From Stratiolaelaps scimitus (lineage: Eukaryota; Arthropoda; Arachnida; Mesostigmata; Laelapidae), in the NCBI GenBank assembly GCA_019614645.1, contig JABWDB010000004.1:5952001-6016000 (forward strand): DNA of 64,000 bases, given 5' to 3'. This document shows positions 1 through 12,313 of this stretch, piece after piece (within the stretch, counting starts at the first letter, position 1; every line of letters starts with the position of its first letter). Made by a program: the position numbers and the translations under genes. The notes beneath the pieces were generated by a model, which was given only the letters and a program-made list of their open reading frames with translations, made no database searches and was not told the origin of the DNA.

Positions 1-627
1 GCCAAAATCTGCTATCCAGAAACAGGCCTCCATCACTACACCACGGTGCTCGTGGATTAGAAAGCGCCTGATCAATGGAAGACAAGCCGCAACAACATCT
101 GGATAGCCGAGGGCCGTGGTGTCGCCCACGAGCTTCCTAAAGCATTTCACTATGATCCACAGGAGGTCCGCATAGACGTCCCGAGTTGCGAGGTGAGTCA
201 AGCGAGGCAGAACACTCAATTCGATGAGCATGTCACGAAGGTGTTGCCCTCCACTGGCGATGTTCTCTAGCGCCCGCACGGCTAAGTGAACCACACGAAT
301 GTCTTCTGATCCAAGAAGTTCGATGAACACTGGACACGCACCGGCTCGCACTACGCTGTCGAGATCTCGTACGGTTCTTGCCGTCATCTTGACGAGCGTT
401 AGGGCAGCTTCGATCCAAAGACTTCCATGCTGTTTGACTCGCAAATATTCGACCAGTATTTGAACAAACTCGTCCTCGATTATCTCGTCGTTTGAGAGTA
501 GCGATTCCTCTCGACGCGTACTACAGAAGATGTTATTGTCAGTATACCACACAACAGCGTTAGTCTCCGGAAATTTTCTGTCGTGGATAATCTCCAAATC
601 CGCATCCAGTTTCACCGAGACCGTCAT
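1..627 (-). CDS. Importin-alpha-like ARM-repeat protein, 5' part (runs off the left edge)
   Basis: An uninterrupted reading frame of 209 codons runs from an ATG at 627 down to base 1 with no stop, so only the N-terminal part is in the window. From about residue 70 it shows armadillo repeats of the karyopherin-alpha type: VVRAGACPVFIELLGS (93-108) matches the family's 'AGAVPIFIxLLxS' step, and ENIASGG (121-127) matches 'GNIAGD'. Importin-alpha normally carries cargo with a classical NLS into the nucleus together with importin-beta. Here residues 1-69 are acidic and lack the arginine/lysine cluster of an importin-beta-binding domain. Conserved ladder tryptophans are replaced (for example Arg118 before ENIASG and Phe203 in EACFWIADFG). 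It resembles the gene at 35823-37367 in both respects. It is a divergent paralogue rather than the housekeeping receptor; its cargo role is doubtful. The upstream region is shared head-to-head with SUMO. Confidence 0.8.
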   Translation of the reverse strand, partial: MTVSVKLDADLEIIHDRKFPETNAVVWYTDNNIFCSTRREESLLSNDEIIEDEFVQILVEYLRVKQHGSLWIEAALTLVKMTARTVRDLDSVVRAGACPVFIELLGSEDIRVVHLAVRALENIASGGQHLRDMLIELSVLPRLTHLATRDVYADLLWIIVKCFRKLVGDTTALGYPDVVAACLPLIRRFLIHEHRGVVMEACFWIADFG

Positions 628-2712
628 TTTTCTCGTTATGATAATTAATCACCACAGTTGATAGAAAGGCTGTAGTAAGATTGTTATTATTGTCATGGGC
701 TTGTTAACGATATTTGACGGATTCGCAGAGCGCTGTTCGTAATTAGGTGTGTCAGCTTCATCCTGCTTAGTTCTTCGTGCACGTTCAATCGAGGTGTACA
801 CGCTCGACGAGACGCTCATTGAGAGCACTTCACATCATCTTTGCACTATGCGTTCGGAACTATGCGAACTATTCAGCTGATCTCAGGCAAAACGTGGCCG
901 TATATCTGGCGGGATCGAGTTCGCGGCTCATGCGACCTCCGAATTAATGCAGCTTAAATTAATCACAATAATTATCTCCGCAAGCAGAGGGTTCGACAAA
1001 ATTAGGAGGTGTTGCAGGTAACCGTGGCCAGAGTTGGATACTTGGCCGTATGGCCAATTAATTCGAACGGGAAACAGCATCATCAAATGCTCTTTATTCT
1101 ATTGTAAGTCCGACTATTCATTGGCATCTCACAAATAGGTTGGTGGCAGCCGTCGTGGTACTGCAAAGAAAGAGAGAGATGCTATCCAGAACTTTAGAAT
1201 AAAGTCAAGGTGGTAAAATTAACTATGTGCCCTCCATCTCGGTAGGCACTCGCATTCATATATATATATATATATATCGTGCCCATCACATGGATACATT
1301 ACTTGCTGATTCATGCGCGTTGTCTTAATGGTCCAATAAATACCCCGTTTTACACTTCGGTTATGAAAATGTAACGTAAACCTATATATATATATATATA
1401 TATATATTCACGGCCGAAGTCTTCAGTCACAGAGTGCAATAATAGTTGATTAGGAAATTGCACATCAGAAAATATATTTGGAGGTGAAAGGAGATCCCAA
1501 GCGGCACGTTATTACCGATATCACTAAAGGCTATATGATTAGAAAAAGGCCCGTAACTAGGTATTTTATGCGGTCTTTATTTAGCTTCATAACCTGTTGC
1601 TAGCCAATCCGACCAGGTTAGTCTGACTTGACACCTTTGTCAGCTAATTCTGGCGAGCGCTTGCCAGTTCCACGCGCGCATCCCGTCATTGCCATTGAAA
1701 TATATCACATCGATGCATAGGCGTCAACACCGAGAGACAGATCCCACTGAGCACATGGCGCTCTCCAGCGCGTGTAAAGCGCATGGCAGCCCGCACTCGG
1801 GCGCGCTACGAGTTATGGCGGGTTTCGACGCTGCAGCAACTGCTGATGCTGCCCGCCAACGACATAGTAACAAAGTTGCTGGCTGTCACTGCCAACACAT
1901 TTCGCGTAGAAATGCCGTGTAACATGTGGGATCAGCGCCAAGAGAATATCTGACGAGAGGAGGGCTGAGGAAGACTTCAACCAGCAATGAAAACGCCGTT
2001 GCCCGCAAATCGTTTCGCGGGCACAGATTCAAATTTGCGCGCGTTTTTGGGCCACACACACACACAGAACCGCCGCTTGGCGGCCAGCCATCGCTTTCAG
2101 AGGGCAGCAGCCGCTGCCGCAACCTGAACCTTCCAATGAGCAGTGTAACGGCCGCCAACACCAACGCCGCCATATTGGTGCCACACTTAGTACCATCATT
2201 GTGCCGGTGTGTGACTGCTGGCAGTGGCTGGTTTGTTGCTTGGCTGACTACTACTGTTGACTTGCCGAGACTGTGCGGGCGACATACCCTGCGTTTTGGC
2301 TACGGTCGAGAACCCAACCAGTCACTGCTTGTACAACGAGAGCAGCAGGCGAATACAACAACAGTCGGTCGTTCGTTAAGCACTTCGTCGATTTTATTTT
2401 TCTCTGTGCAGCAGGCACACCTAAGCCGCCGAAGATAAACTTGTGTGCGGAGGACGCCAAGGTTCTCTTTTCAGTTTTAATCTCATTCGCGGCCTACTCT
2501 GTGTGTCCACCCGGTTCACAACGGTCAGAAGCCAGCAGAAGCCCCGCCGGTTAACAGCGAGATACGACGCCGCGTACATTGGAGGCGTCTGTGGTGATCT
2601 CGGCACGACGTTCGTGGACGTCATAGCGTACTCCGACCGTTCGTAGTCGGCTGTCCCGCAGTAACCTCAGAGAGCAGGGCGACACACACACAGCAAAGAA
2701 CAGCCAGCAACG
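628..2712. other. Intergenic region between divergent importin-alpha-like and SUMO genes
   Basis: This spacer holds two TA microsatellites (about 1258-1278 and 1383-1408). From about 1640 the sequence becomes GC-richer and continues into the SUMO start codon, so it probably contains the SUMO promoter and 5' UTR. Overlapping open frames between 1689 and 2646 on both strands show no domain, no family resemblance and no convincing splice sites. I read them as non-coding. Confidence 0.5.
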
Positions 2713-3012
2713 ATGTCTGACGCAAACAAGGACGCCAAGAACGAGGCTGAGCAGATTAACCTAAAGGTGGTTGGCCAGGATGGCGGTGTGGTTCACTTCA
2801 AAATCAAGAAGCACACGCCACTCCGCAAACTCATGGCCACCTACTGTGATCGTGCTGGCTTGAACATCCAAAATGTTCGATTCCGGTTCGACGGCCAACC
2901 GATCAACGAGTCGGATACACCGACCGGCCTCGACATGGAGGACGATGATACAATCGACGTATTCCAGCAGCAGGTCGGCGGTTGCGACCACTCGTGTCCA
3001 CGTTTGCTGTAA
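2713..3012 (+). CDS. smt3: SUMO (small ubiquitin-like modifier, SUMO-2/3 / Smt3 type)
   Basis: This 99-residue, single-exon precursor is a ubiquitin-like modifier that becomes conjugated to lysines of mainly nuclear proteins through SAE1/2 and UBC9. An unstructured N-terminus (1-13) precedes the beta-grasp core from [10 protein letters not shown]. The motif [15 protein letters not shown] (27-41), the RFRFDGQPI segment (57-65) and the acidic patch [13 protein letters not shown] (75-87) are typical of SUMO. The processing site is Gly89-Gly90 in QQVGG, followed by a nine-residue tail, CDHSCPRLL, which SENP-type proteases must remove. No SUMO consensus lysine (psi-K-x-E) is obvious in the N-terminus, so self-chain formation is uncertain. 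The start is fixed by the ATG followed by the usual MSD opening. The tail contains two cysteines, unlike the short tails usual in the family. Confidence 0.97.
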   Translation: MSDANKDAKNEAEQINLKVVGQDGGVVHFKIKKHTPLRKLMATYCDRAGLNIQNVRFRFDGQPINESDTPTGLDMEDDDTIDVFQQQVGGCDHSCPRLL

Positions 3013-4287
3013 GAGGAGACACCAGCCGGATAGGAATACACAACGGCATCGTGCGACGATGAATATCTATTACTATTAATAGCGAAGCAGCGACTACTAT
3101 ACTACTACAATTATCGGAGTGAGGTGTCGGTCGGCTCGCGGGTGATGTGAGGACCGGGGGCTCGGCCCAGCGAGGACAAAAGGGGAACATGAAGTGTTGG
3201 GATGCGGCGGCGGCGGCGGCGACGGGAGCGGCAAAAGTCAAGGGAGAACAATAGGAACATGTTTTGTCATCATCAGGAGACGCCAATTGGTGCCAGCAGT
3301 TAGCGCTTCGAACCGTGACGGTTGGTTGGCCAGAGTTGGTCGTGAGTCGATCAGTTCGCATGGACGGCGTCTCTCCCGAACATACGAGGGCACGTTTGCT
3401 GGTCGGCGTCCGCGTTGTTGGCTACGTTCGAGTATGTGTGTGTCCCGGGCTTGCCATCAGCCGATACTCTCAGGATCACTCGAACTGAAACAAAATCAAA
3501 CCGAAGTAGTCGACCACTCGAGCAAACTACGCGTGCACACGCAGGATGTCGTACATCAACAAGAAATAAGGCCGGGATATCGAGAAAACGTGACAGACAC
3601 CGCTCATTATTATTATTATAGTCATCATCAAATCAATCAACCAATAAGCATTGGCATGTGCCTCAGCGACAAGTGAGCTGCAAGAGTGCAAAATTAACCA
3701 ACAACTCAACAGCTACTATATATATATAGAAGGATAAGGGTGTGATGGGAGTGCCATTGTTGTCGCTCCTCGCCGGGTGTACTTCGTCAAGTGAGGTCGG
3801 TTTCTCAGCCGGCTGGCCACTGGGATTAATTGGCGGTGGTGTTTATAATTAGCAAAAAAAACAACAACAACAGCTATTAATTGCTTCTTCTACAATTATT
3901 ACTACTTCTGTCTCAGCGAAGTTGGTGAACTGTGTCTCCTTTTTTATATTTTGTTGTTTGTCGGCACGCACACGTGCATACGATGTGTCCATGATGGCTG
4001 ATGGTGCCGTGATCGTGGTTGGTGGTGGTGCCCAGTAAATCTCTTCAACTCTACCTTAAGCTTCGTTCAGCTCAGCTGTCGTTGGCTTGGGGAAAGATAG
4101 GATTGAGAAGTAACTAACATACAGGAAAAGAGCGAACGACGACAATACTAACAGCAACAACAACAACCGCTGAAATCGCCGACTCATCAGCGGATATAAA
4201 TCATGTTATAATATTGTGTGACACGCTCGTAAACGGAAGCAGCGACGACAATTCTACACGCTAACAAAGCTCTGTGGTTGACATCTG

Positions 4288-4289
<2 letters not shown>

Positions 4290-4328
<39 letters not shown>

Positions 4329-4357
4329 TGTAGAAAAAGAGAGAGAGAGAGAGAGAG
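4290..4357. repeat. Compound (TA)n / (GA)n microsatellite
   Basis: A TA run of about 34 bases (4290-4323) is followed after 14 bases by a GA run of about 20 bases (4338-4357). It lies in the presumed 3' region of SUMO. Confidence 0.95.
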
Positions 4358-6639
4358 TCAAGGCTCTCTATAAAGACACATACACCCACACACAACCATA
4401 AGTCTCAATTACATAGGGGCACCGTTTGATAATGTCGTCATATATACGCATCCATTCATATGAGATCGTGCGATTTTATGGGGCCATCCGTACACGTTCA
4501 CACATCGTTACGGCACACCGATGAGCGAGACGTATGTAACCGCTAGACAAACGGACACCGATGCCGAGAGGAAATCAGAACCAAATACAACATCAGCAAC
4601 AATTATATTCAATATACAATTATCATTATTATATAAATATACTGATGATGATGATCATGCTAAAGATTGACGAGGTGCCGTTGACTATATTATATATATA
4701 TTGATTGATTATAATAATGATCCCCTATTTACTATAAATACTAACGATAGGAGCCGCGACGGTGACAACTACGACCACAAGACATACATAACAGCTTCTG
4801 GTCAAGCGGAAACGGCAGCAGCAGCAACATGAACAGATCAGAAATCGACGGGGCGAAGATGAAAAAGTGAAACGAACGAGAACCACAGACAAACAGACTC
4901 TCACATAGACATAAACTCAGAGACATATACACACACACACACACACACAAACAAACAAACACACCTGTACATAAATTAATATCTGCTATTTTATTATGAC
5001 GTCTGTCACCACAAACACGAAACGACAAATGAATGTAGCGTTAGATAAACATGAGATGAAGCCTACTATGTACACTCGGAGGAGCAGTGGATTGTCGAGT
5101 CGCTGCGGCGATGGTGGTGGTGTCGCTGTATTTAGGAGGAATAGCTGCAGCAGCAGCAGCAGTAAAATAGACAGAGAGAGAGAGAGAGAAAAAAAAAACG
5201 CGAACGATGAATCGAACCTTGAGGACGACGTTGCATGAATGAGAGAGCGTAGGCAAACGGACTGACGAGAATGAACGAAATGTGTTAGAAAAACCCTTAC
5301 GAGCGCCTTGGAGCTGAACGGTGAGGGTGGGGCTGGGCAGAGGAATGGAAATAAAGTGAACCTATGAAGGAGAACCTACGTCGGAACTAAGAACTAATTG
5401 AGAAAAGTATAAGCGGTATCACTAATGAATTAATCGAGAGACAACAGCAAAAACACACGGGGAGATAATTAGCATGCGTATAATACACATGAGAATTAGC
5501 ATGAACAGAAATGGTGAACATTATAGGGGATGTGAAAAACAGAAGCAAGTGAGAGTGGACGGGGGGCTCTTTTTGTTACCAATAATTAGAAGAACAAACT
5601 ACAACAACTACTACTACTAATAATAATAATAATAAAAAGTCCAGCGTACGCGAAAATGTATATGAGAATGATGCTGATACAGGATAGTGATGATGACGTT
5701 GATATGAGGATGGTCTCAAGAGATGGCTAGAGGAGATACGAAGTTGCAGAAGTTGAATAAAAGCGAAAATGAAAAATAAAGAACACCAAGGTGTGGTGAA
5801 AAGTGAATAAATTTGGTTCTCATGACACATGAAACATATTTCATATTTGCGCGTTCTTATTTGTTTGTTTCGTAGATGGTCAATGTCTCTCCTGTGCCTG
5901 TTACCTGCTGCCACTAATTAAGCGGCGTTAGATTTAGTGGCCGCACAGTTAGCATTATAGGCATTACATTTACAGCTACAGGTTACACGTTGCGTTCCGG
6001 TCAGATGTAATATTATTGGTAGCTGCGCTTTGTGCTCGCCAATGTAGCGTTTTAATGAGCTCGTGGCTGTGTGTTCGTGGGAAGTATTGATGTTCACCCC
6101 AGTTACCGAGTTCATTGCGTGTTACCCGAGCACTGTTCTAAGTATCATATAGGGTTTTTACAGGAAGATAGCTCACGAATCTGGGGATGGGATTATTTCA
6201 GGGAATTGTCGCAGGTAGCAAAGGGTCACAATGGGTTAATGCGAGCGTCCCAACGTCGCTACGAACGTGTTAGTGCGATCCGAATTTCTTGGTTACGCTG
6301 TCTTGTTTATTTGTGCAGGCACCCCACAGATGAATTGTTGGTCAATATGAAGCGGGATTTTTGTTCGTTGACAGCAGCAGAGTTTGGCCCTCCTCGACCG
6401 CACCGACCGACAACCGCATGGTTGGTGCTATCCAACCAGTGTGTGCACGGTTGTCGCTCCAGTAACGCCGGCGGGACGCTCTTTGTCGCCAAAAGGAGGC
6501 GAATGGCCGCTTCAGGCCACGCACCATGACAGTGCTCATTCAAGCTCGTTTTTATAACGAGTCAACTGATGTCAGTAACAGAACGAAAATAGCATACATC
6601 TAGTATGTGGTAAGCAGATTTGGGCAAGGCTGATGAAAT

Positions 6640-6840
6640 GGCGGCCTCAGTCACAGCTTCGGGCTTTGAAACCTTGCTAGCTTCTAGAGTACATGCTACT
6701 GGCTAACCACCCCGAGAAGCCAACCTCAGGCCCTATAACTCAATAACATACCTAGTAAATGGAGGGACCCTTTGACGGGAATGAATCCTCAACCCCGTCG
6801 TATCCATTGACCACAATTGATCTCACTCGGAATACGGGCT
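6640..6840 (-). repeat. Two tRNA-like SINE heads in tandem (minus strand)
   Basis: Read on the minus strand, 6840-6765 contains an A-box-like TGGTCAATGGA followed by a B-box-like GAGGATTCATTCCCG and the tail CCCGTCAAAGGG, which recurs in the copy at 20040-20115. Just beyond it, 6730-6645 contains TGGTTAGCCAG and GGTTTCAAAGCCC, again in A-box then B-box order. Neither folds into a complete tRNA cloverleaf by eye, so I call them decayed tRNA-derived SINEs rather than tRNA genes. Confidence 0.4.
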
Positions 6841-9812
6841 GTACAATTATTGCTGAAATACTGAATATGAAAGAAGTCGATAAAAATTCACATTTGCATC
6901 ATCATAACAGCAGTAGAGCACGCTAAAAAAAAGTTTCGTTGCTTCGAGATGATGGAAAAACAGTTTCCCCGCTAACAAAATATTCTGCAGAGGCTCATGA
7001 AGAAGTATCGCATCAATACACAGCATATAATGTGACTAGTTCTTTAAGATTACTGCTCTGTAACATTTTTTGCTTAACTAATTTGGCTAAATTGTCATGC
7101 AAGTCTTATAACCCAAAAAATGTTTGAGGGAACCCCGACATATAATAAAACTTATAATTCTCGACTCTGCAAATCCTGAATATATATCGATAATTTCGAG
7201 AGAGCTCTTGACTTGATTTGACATTGGCTAAGAAACAAATCCAATGTCAGCATTGTGCTCGTATGAATTGGACCAGCATCTCCCAGACTCGTTAGAGTCA
7301 TCGAGTACCGATGAGACTGGCGTATCTAAACACGCATCTCATATAGATTTGTTTCTCTTGATTAATTCGATATCTAGTCGCATGGTGGAAGAACGCTCTA
7401 TATCTGAAATATTCGTTTATTCAATTGACACCCGACGCCTTACGTTACCCGATAGTCAGATTGAGACACTACTTATGCCAGGTTCAATATTAGCAAAATA
7501 AGTCTAAGATCCCGTTAACCACAGTTGCGAGGGCTGAAACAAGCCAATCTCTGTGTGCACACCTCAATCGGAGATTGTTATCGATGATCATCGAAGACAA
7601 TCTACACAGTGGAATAAATACCCACCTTCCTGGCTTGAGCTCAAATCCAGCAAAAAAAGACGATATATATGTACACAAACAAAGAACAAGAGACGTATCT
7701 ACATACGAACATTGTAGAATATAGAAGTTTATGTTGAATGGGTTTGGCATGTCGGGGGAAGCTTGTGTAAGCAAAGAGCTAGGTAGGGTGCACGTGATGG
7801 TGGAGTGCTATGCATGATGCTGTGAATGTGGCACTGCGTGCGCGTGTGACTGCACGTAGTGAGGGAGTGGAGGGCAAGTCCCCTAAAGTTTAAAATAAAT
7901 ATAAAATAAAATAAATATATATATACCCATTGTCGAAGCAGTGAGAAGGCGCTGCTCAGCAGTGAAAATCGGCCCACGGCCAGAAAAATAAAAGGAGACC
8001 GGTGTATCAACGACTGTGTCGGACACTTGAGTTGTCATTTCCTTTACAGGTAGAACTGCCGTAGTTCAGAGCCCACCATTCAGTTGTCTGAGTCAGCAGT
8101 CTATTTATATTTTCCCACTTTACGATGAATAAATTCTTCATTTTCAAACTAGGCCACTATGGATGAAAATCGACGCAAATATCTTCTCGCCGCACCTTTT
8201 ATTGTAAGTTTGACCCATATGCTCAAATTTGGATGCCCTCAGCGACGCATCGCGGCCGCTACAAATCGGGTCAGATTCGAGTGGCAGACACCATCGCCTT
8301 TTTTCTTAAGCAATGTACGCGAAGTACCTAACAAAACAAATTACCTGCCGCGTCTGATCCGTAAACCGTTGGGTTAGGACTACCGTTCAAAATCACAGTG
8401 GGTGACGCATGTGGTCGCTAGTGCCGCATCCTGAATGGACTCCAACCATCACCAACCTAACTCGCTTAAGCTACCCATTTCGCCTCACGCTTGATCTGGG
8501 TTGTCTGCTTAAGGACAAAGCAAAAATATCGAATTCAAAACTAAACACATCGCTCTGTTCTTTCTGGCGAGGCTGACGACGAAAACATTGAGAACAGTGT
8601 TCTAGACGAGGTCTTCCAGGCGACTTCTTTCATCGGTGATAATGATTTCAATGATGCAAGTAACTATAACAGCCTGCCTGCTTGACCCCTAACAAAATCA
8701 AGTTTCTGTTCAGACGTATCTGAATTTTAGTCTTCTAGCAGCTACGTACCTACTCTTCCCGATGACCGATTTACCGTCTCAGGGCTAACCATTGACACAT
8801 CTATTCTTTCCGTTTCTCCCCTTTGCCCTGTCAACTCGCAGTCGGTCCACTTTGTCTTCCTTTGCTAAACACCATATTTGTCTCGATGTTCAAGCGACCA
8901 GAATGACTCCCGCATCTCGTGGCTGGCTGCGGTCCGTCCATTGTTTTGCGTGCTGCACGTCCCCATGTCTCTGTCCGCTCTATCATCTGCACGCAATTCC
9001 GTTTGCATGCACGTGGCCGACGATCAGTGCCTCCAGAGTTACCCTAACTTGCGCTTACCACCGGGCATATCCTAGGCCAGCTCGAGTAGCCCCAAAGTCC
9101 CACAGCCTGCGCCCGCTCACCGTCGCTCAGCACGCCAGTATCTTCCACTCCACTCCGCCGACCACGAATTTCCTATCAGATTCCCATGGTAACGAGAGGG
9201 GTGAACATTTTCCGCCGAGTTGCTTGACGACCCCTACTCAACTCTCGCTGAATTGCTCCATCTACTTTCAGTATTCATTCGTGTTGTCCCTGTGCACATT
9301 CCCCCGACGATTATCCCGAGAATTCTGCTGCTGCTGCGACTACTCGCTACAGTCAGCCAACTGAACAAAGGCGTTTGGTTTTGCCGCTGAATGTATTGTA
9401 CCTCCGTACGCAAACGGCTTCGCCTGGAACGAGGCATCCAGCCAAGTCGGAAGTTGTCACGGACATCCATCCATGCGTACGTACGAATGTCCACCAGCCA
9501 TCTAACCGCCCGTCATCTAACCATGCCTAGTACAAACCTACGGTCTCCTATACTGCACGGGCTGTCTGACCCTATCCAACTCGATTGTATGTGATGTGTC
9601 GTTGCCTCTGTGTGCCTGTTTGTCGGTCTCTCTATCTCTCTCTGTACCAATCTATCTATCTGTCTGTCTCGCAGACTGGCTGACTGGCTTGCTACGCTCG
9701 GTGTCGTCCTTCTCCATAGTGGTGGTGGTGGTGGTAGTCGTAGTTGTAGTTTTGGGGCTTTCGCTCCTTCCTTCCCCCGACCGCCGGGGTCTCTCTACCT
9801 CTCTCTCTCTCT

Positions 9813-12313
9813 ATGTTTACGTTGCGTTTGTTGCCCACTCAACCCAACACTAGTGATGCTAGTTCTACTGCTGCTGCTGCTGCTGATCCAGCAGCTGCTG
9901 CTCTTGCTGTTGTGTGTGCCACTCCGGCACGCTCGCTACGCCTCCATCACCGCCGCCGCCGCCGCCGCCGCCGCCACTATGTTGCTGCCTGTGTTCGAAG
10001 CGGCGCCGAGGAGGACAACTGCGGGGTGGCGGGGCTCCGGGGGTATATACTGGAGGGGACCGAGCTCTCCGAGGAGAAGGGGAGCAGCCCCAACGGCAGG
10101 CGGCTGGCGGCTGCCGCCGCCTTTCTGTTCGGTGAGTTCGCAGTGGTGTTCTGCTTCTGCCGCGACTACTGATACTACTACAACTGCCGCTACTGCTGCC
10201 ATCGCCGCTGCCACCGCCGCCGCCGTCACCAGTGCTTTGTCTGATGTTGTTGCTGCTGCTGTGGCTGCTCCAGCCGTAGCTGCTGCTGCTACTGCCGCGA
10301 CACTCACTGATGTCTCATCGCGCCACCCGCTCTCTCGGGCTATTGGTTGGTGCAACGGGGGCTCTGGATGCCACCGCAGGCAAAGCCTTCTGTTGGCAAA
10401 GCGACACTCAGGCTGTAGGCGCTTTTTCCTGCTCGGTTCTCGTAGTGCACTCGGGACTGACTACATTGGCTGCTAGAGCACACTTGTCGTAGAAGAGACA
10501 TTTCCGGATGGAGAACAGATCCACGAATGGAGAGCCTGGTGACGACCGCAGCATGTTGGGTCCGACGGCGAGAAGCACGCAAAAGACGAGGAGCCCCTGC
10601 AGGGAACAACGGCCCGTCCACCTTTACCCGCGCGTCGAAATTACGAGGAAACCCTGTCGCGTCGCAGCGACGAGATACGCTCGCCGTTGCCATCGAACAC
10701 GCGAGGATTAGTGACAAGTGCCTCCAGTGTGTCGGACGTTCGCGGCTGACTTCAAATGATAATGCTTAAGTCGCTGAGTGTGAACGAGGTGCGAACGATA
10801 ACAGACGAGCCCGTCAACACCCTGCAAGAGGATCACACGACAACAATTTCACGTTCATGTATACCCAGGGCCTGCTAGTTGGTGAACGACATATTTATGT
10901 CTCGTTTATTCGTGCCTGTGGTGTTTCAGATTTGGTCAGTTGTTGGCGTTTGTATCTGTGTGTTGACGGTGAGGGGGTGCGTCCGTCTGAGCAACCTTGT
11001 TGTGCACGAATGAAGGCATCGACGGTACAGAATGTTCGGAAGATGCTGTGTGAGACGAATGAACATGGTGTGTTTCGAACATGAAATGAAATTTGTTCTT
11101 CCGGAAAGACGAAGATGTAATCGGAAATAGCAACAGAATCGAATTTGTTCGCGATCGATTTTTTGTGCCTTTGATTTGTGTGACTTCGAAAGGAGAAACA
11201 TTTTCAGCTTATAATGGTGCTAATTATGTTCATTCTAATATTAATACTAATAATAATAATAACATCAATAATACGAACTTTTCCACATCCATAAGTAACA
11301 CGAGCTATTCTTTCAGATTTCGGGAACGGTGCACAACAGTTTATAGGAGCTGCTCCGTTCAACGCTCCACGCAACAAACTTTGAATAGATCATAATGCTG
11401 AAATAAATAAATGCGATTGCAATTATAAATCGAGTCTCTCTGCGCATCCGTTACACACTACACGACATTGTTGAATTTTGAATGTTCGCAGATTCAATTG
11501 AGTTGGCACAAATTCCTCAGTATAGTTACTGGGCTTGTTAGTGCAATGCGGAGCCGGCAATGCCGATGCGATCGATCGATTGGTTACCCAATCGATGATT
11601 TGACGTAAACGTGAGTCTTCGTTGTTTGTTATTTTCCAGCTGCCGCCGAGTTCATGTTGTTTACGGAGGGGATTCTCAATGGATTGCACGGAACGCCCTT
11701 TGAAGAGGCTCTCGAGCAAGAGACCAGCGGGCAGAGCACGCAGCGTAGGGTGACTCACAAAAACATCAAGTACCTTCTTGACGGCAATCACGTATGCTGT
11801 TTGTGTGGCTACAAATCGGTCAACTCCTCGAACGTCGTATACCATGTCAGGTAAATTAACCGAACATGATATTGTATTTCCAGTGCTATGTCGGCGCTTC
11901 TTATCACTGCACTGTGTTTATATGACGATGGACAACAGGGCCTTGCATTTTACCGATATACAAAAGGAAATGTCTTACGCGGCAAAATTCTGTTTATGAT
12001 AGTTAATCAGCCGCTGCGAGCTTCAAACTTCAGCAGCTTACTGGTACAACATATGAATCCCTCCCTGTCGCTGAGAAATATCGCCCAATCTAACCCATTC
12101 GTCGTTCAAATTGCTTCATTGCCATTGGTTTGCTATCATTTTCGTCCTCACGCGAATTCCAGGTCTCGGCATACCGGTCATCGTCCTTACGGTTGTCCTC
12201 GCTGCGATTTTCGTAGTTTTCGACGAGGTCGCGTGAAGGAGCACATGGTCCGCTTGCACGGTCTAGAAGAAAGTCTCTGTAACAGTAGCGTTCGCGTCTA
12301 CCCTGATCCCTAG
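9813..12313 (+). CDS. Two-finger C2H2 zinc-finger protein (three exons)
   Basis: Proposed exons are 9813-10131, 11640-11850 and 12163-12313, giving 226 residues. Exon 3 and the end of exon 2 are solid. Together they form finger 1 (CCLC, 12 residues, H, 4 residues, H; the second His comes from exon 3), a TGHRPY linker, and finger 2 (CPRC, 12 residues, H, 4 residues, H) ending in VRLHG. The tandem layout predicts DNA binding in the nucleus. The intron between them has GTAAAT and a CCAG acceptor and is phase 2, giving Arg at the join. Exon 1 is less certain: it encodes poly-Ala and an eight-residue poly-Arg stretch, then CVRSGAEEDNCGV and a GC-rich end with a strong GTGAGT donor. Its phase matches the TTTTCCAG acceptor at 11638-11639. 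Upstream exons could exist, and the finger pair could be the 3' end of a larger, alternatively spliced gene. The protein was not recognised beyond its fingers. Confidence 0.65.
9840..10300. repeat. GCN/CTG trinucleotide-rich low-complexity tract
   Basis: Interrupted CTG, GCC and GCT repeats give homopolymeric Leu, Ala, Arg or Ser tracts in every frame on both strands. This explains the long overlapping open frames here (for example 9610-10476 plus and 9936-10355 minus). Only the frame that ends at the 10131/10132 donor has independent support as coding. Confidence 0.85.

Larger units (their letters stand above)
3013..9812. other. Long non-coding stretch: SUMO 3' region, microsatellites, SINE-like repeats
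   Basis: The first part is probably SUMO 3' UTR; AATAAA signals occur at 5350-5355 and 5775-5780. It is crowded with simple repeats: TA at 4290-4323, GA at 4338-4357 and 5166-5190, and CA at about 4930-4950. Around 6640-6840 there are tRNA-like minus-strand segments, listed separately. Open frames at 5576-5914, 7244-7501 and 8792-9364 have no recognisable domain or splice context. From 9600 the sequence shifts into CT-rich and then trinucleotide repeats leading into the zinc-finger gene. Confidence 0.4.

Noticed and set aside
1926..2438. 170-codon plus-strand open frame upstream of SUMO
   Set aside because: No motif; probably promoter or 5' UTR, with overlapping frames on both strands.
9610..10476. 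288-codon plus-strand open frame
   Set aside because: Made of poly-Leu, poly-Ala and Ser stretches from CTG/GCN repeats; the frame ending at the 10132 donor fits better with the downstream exon.
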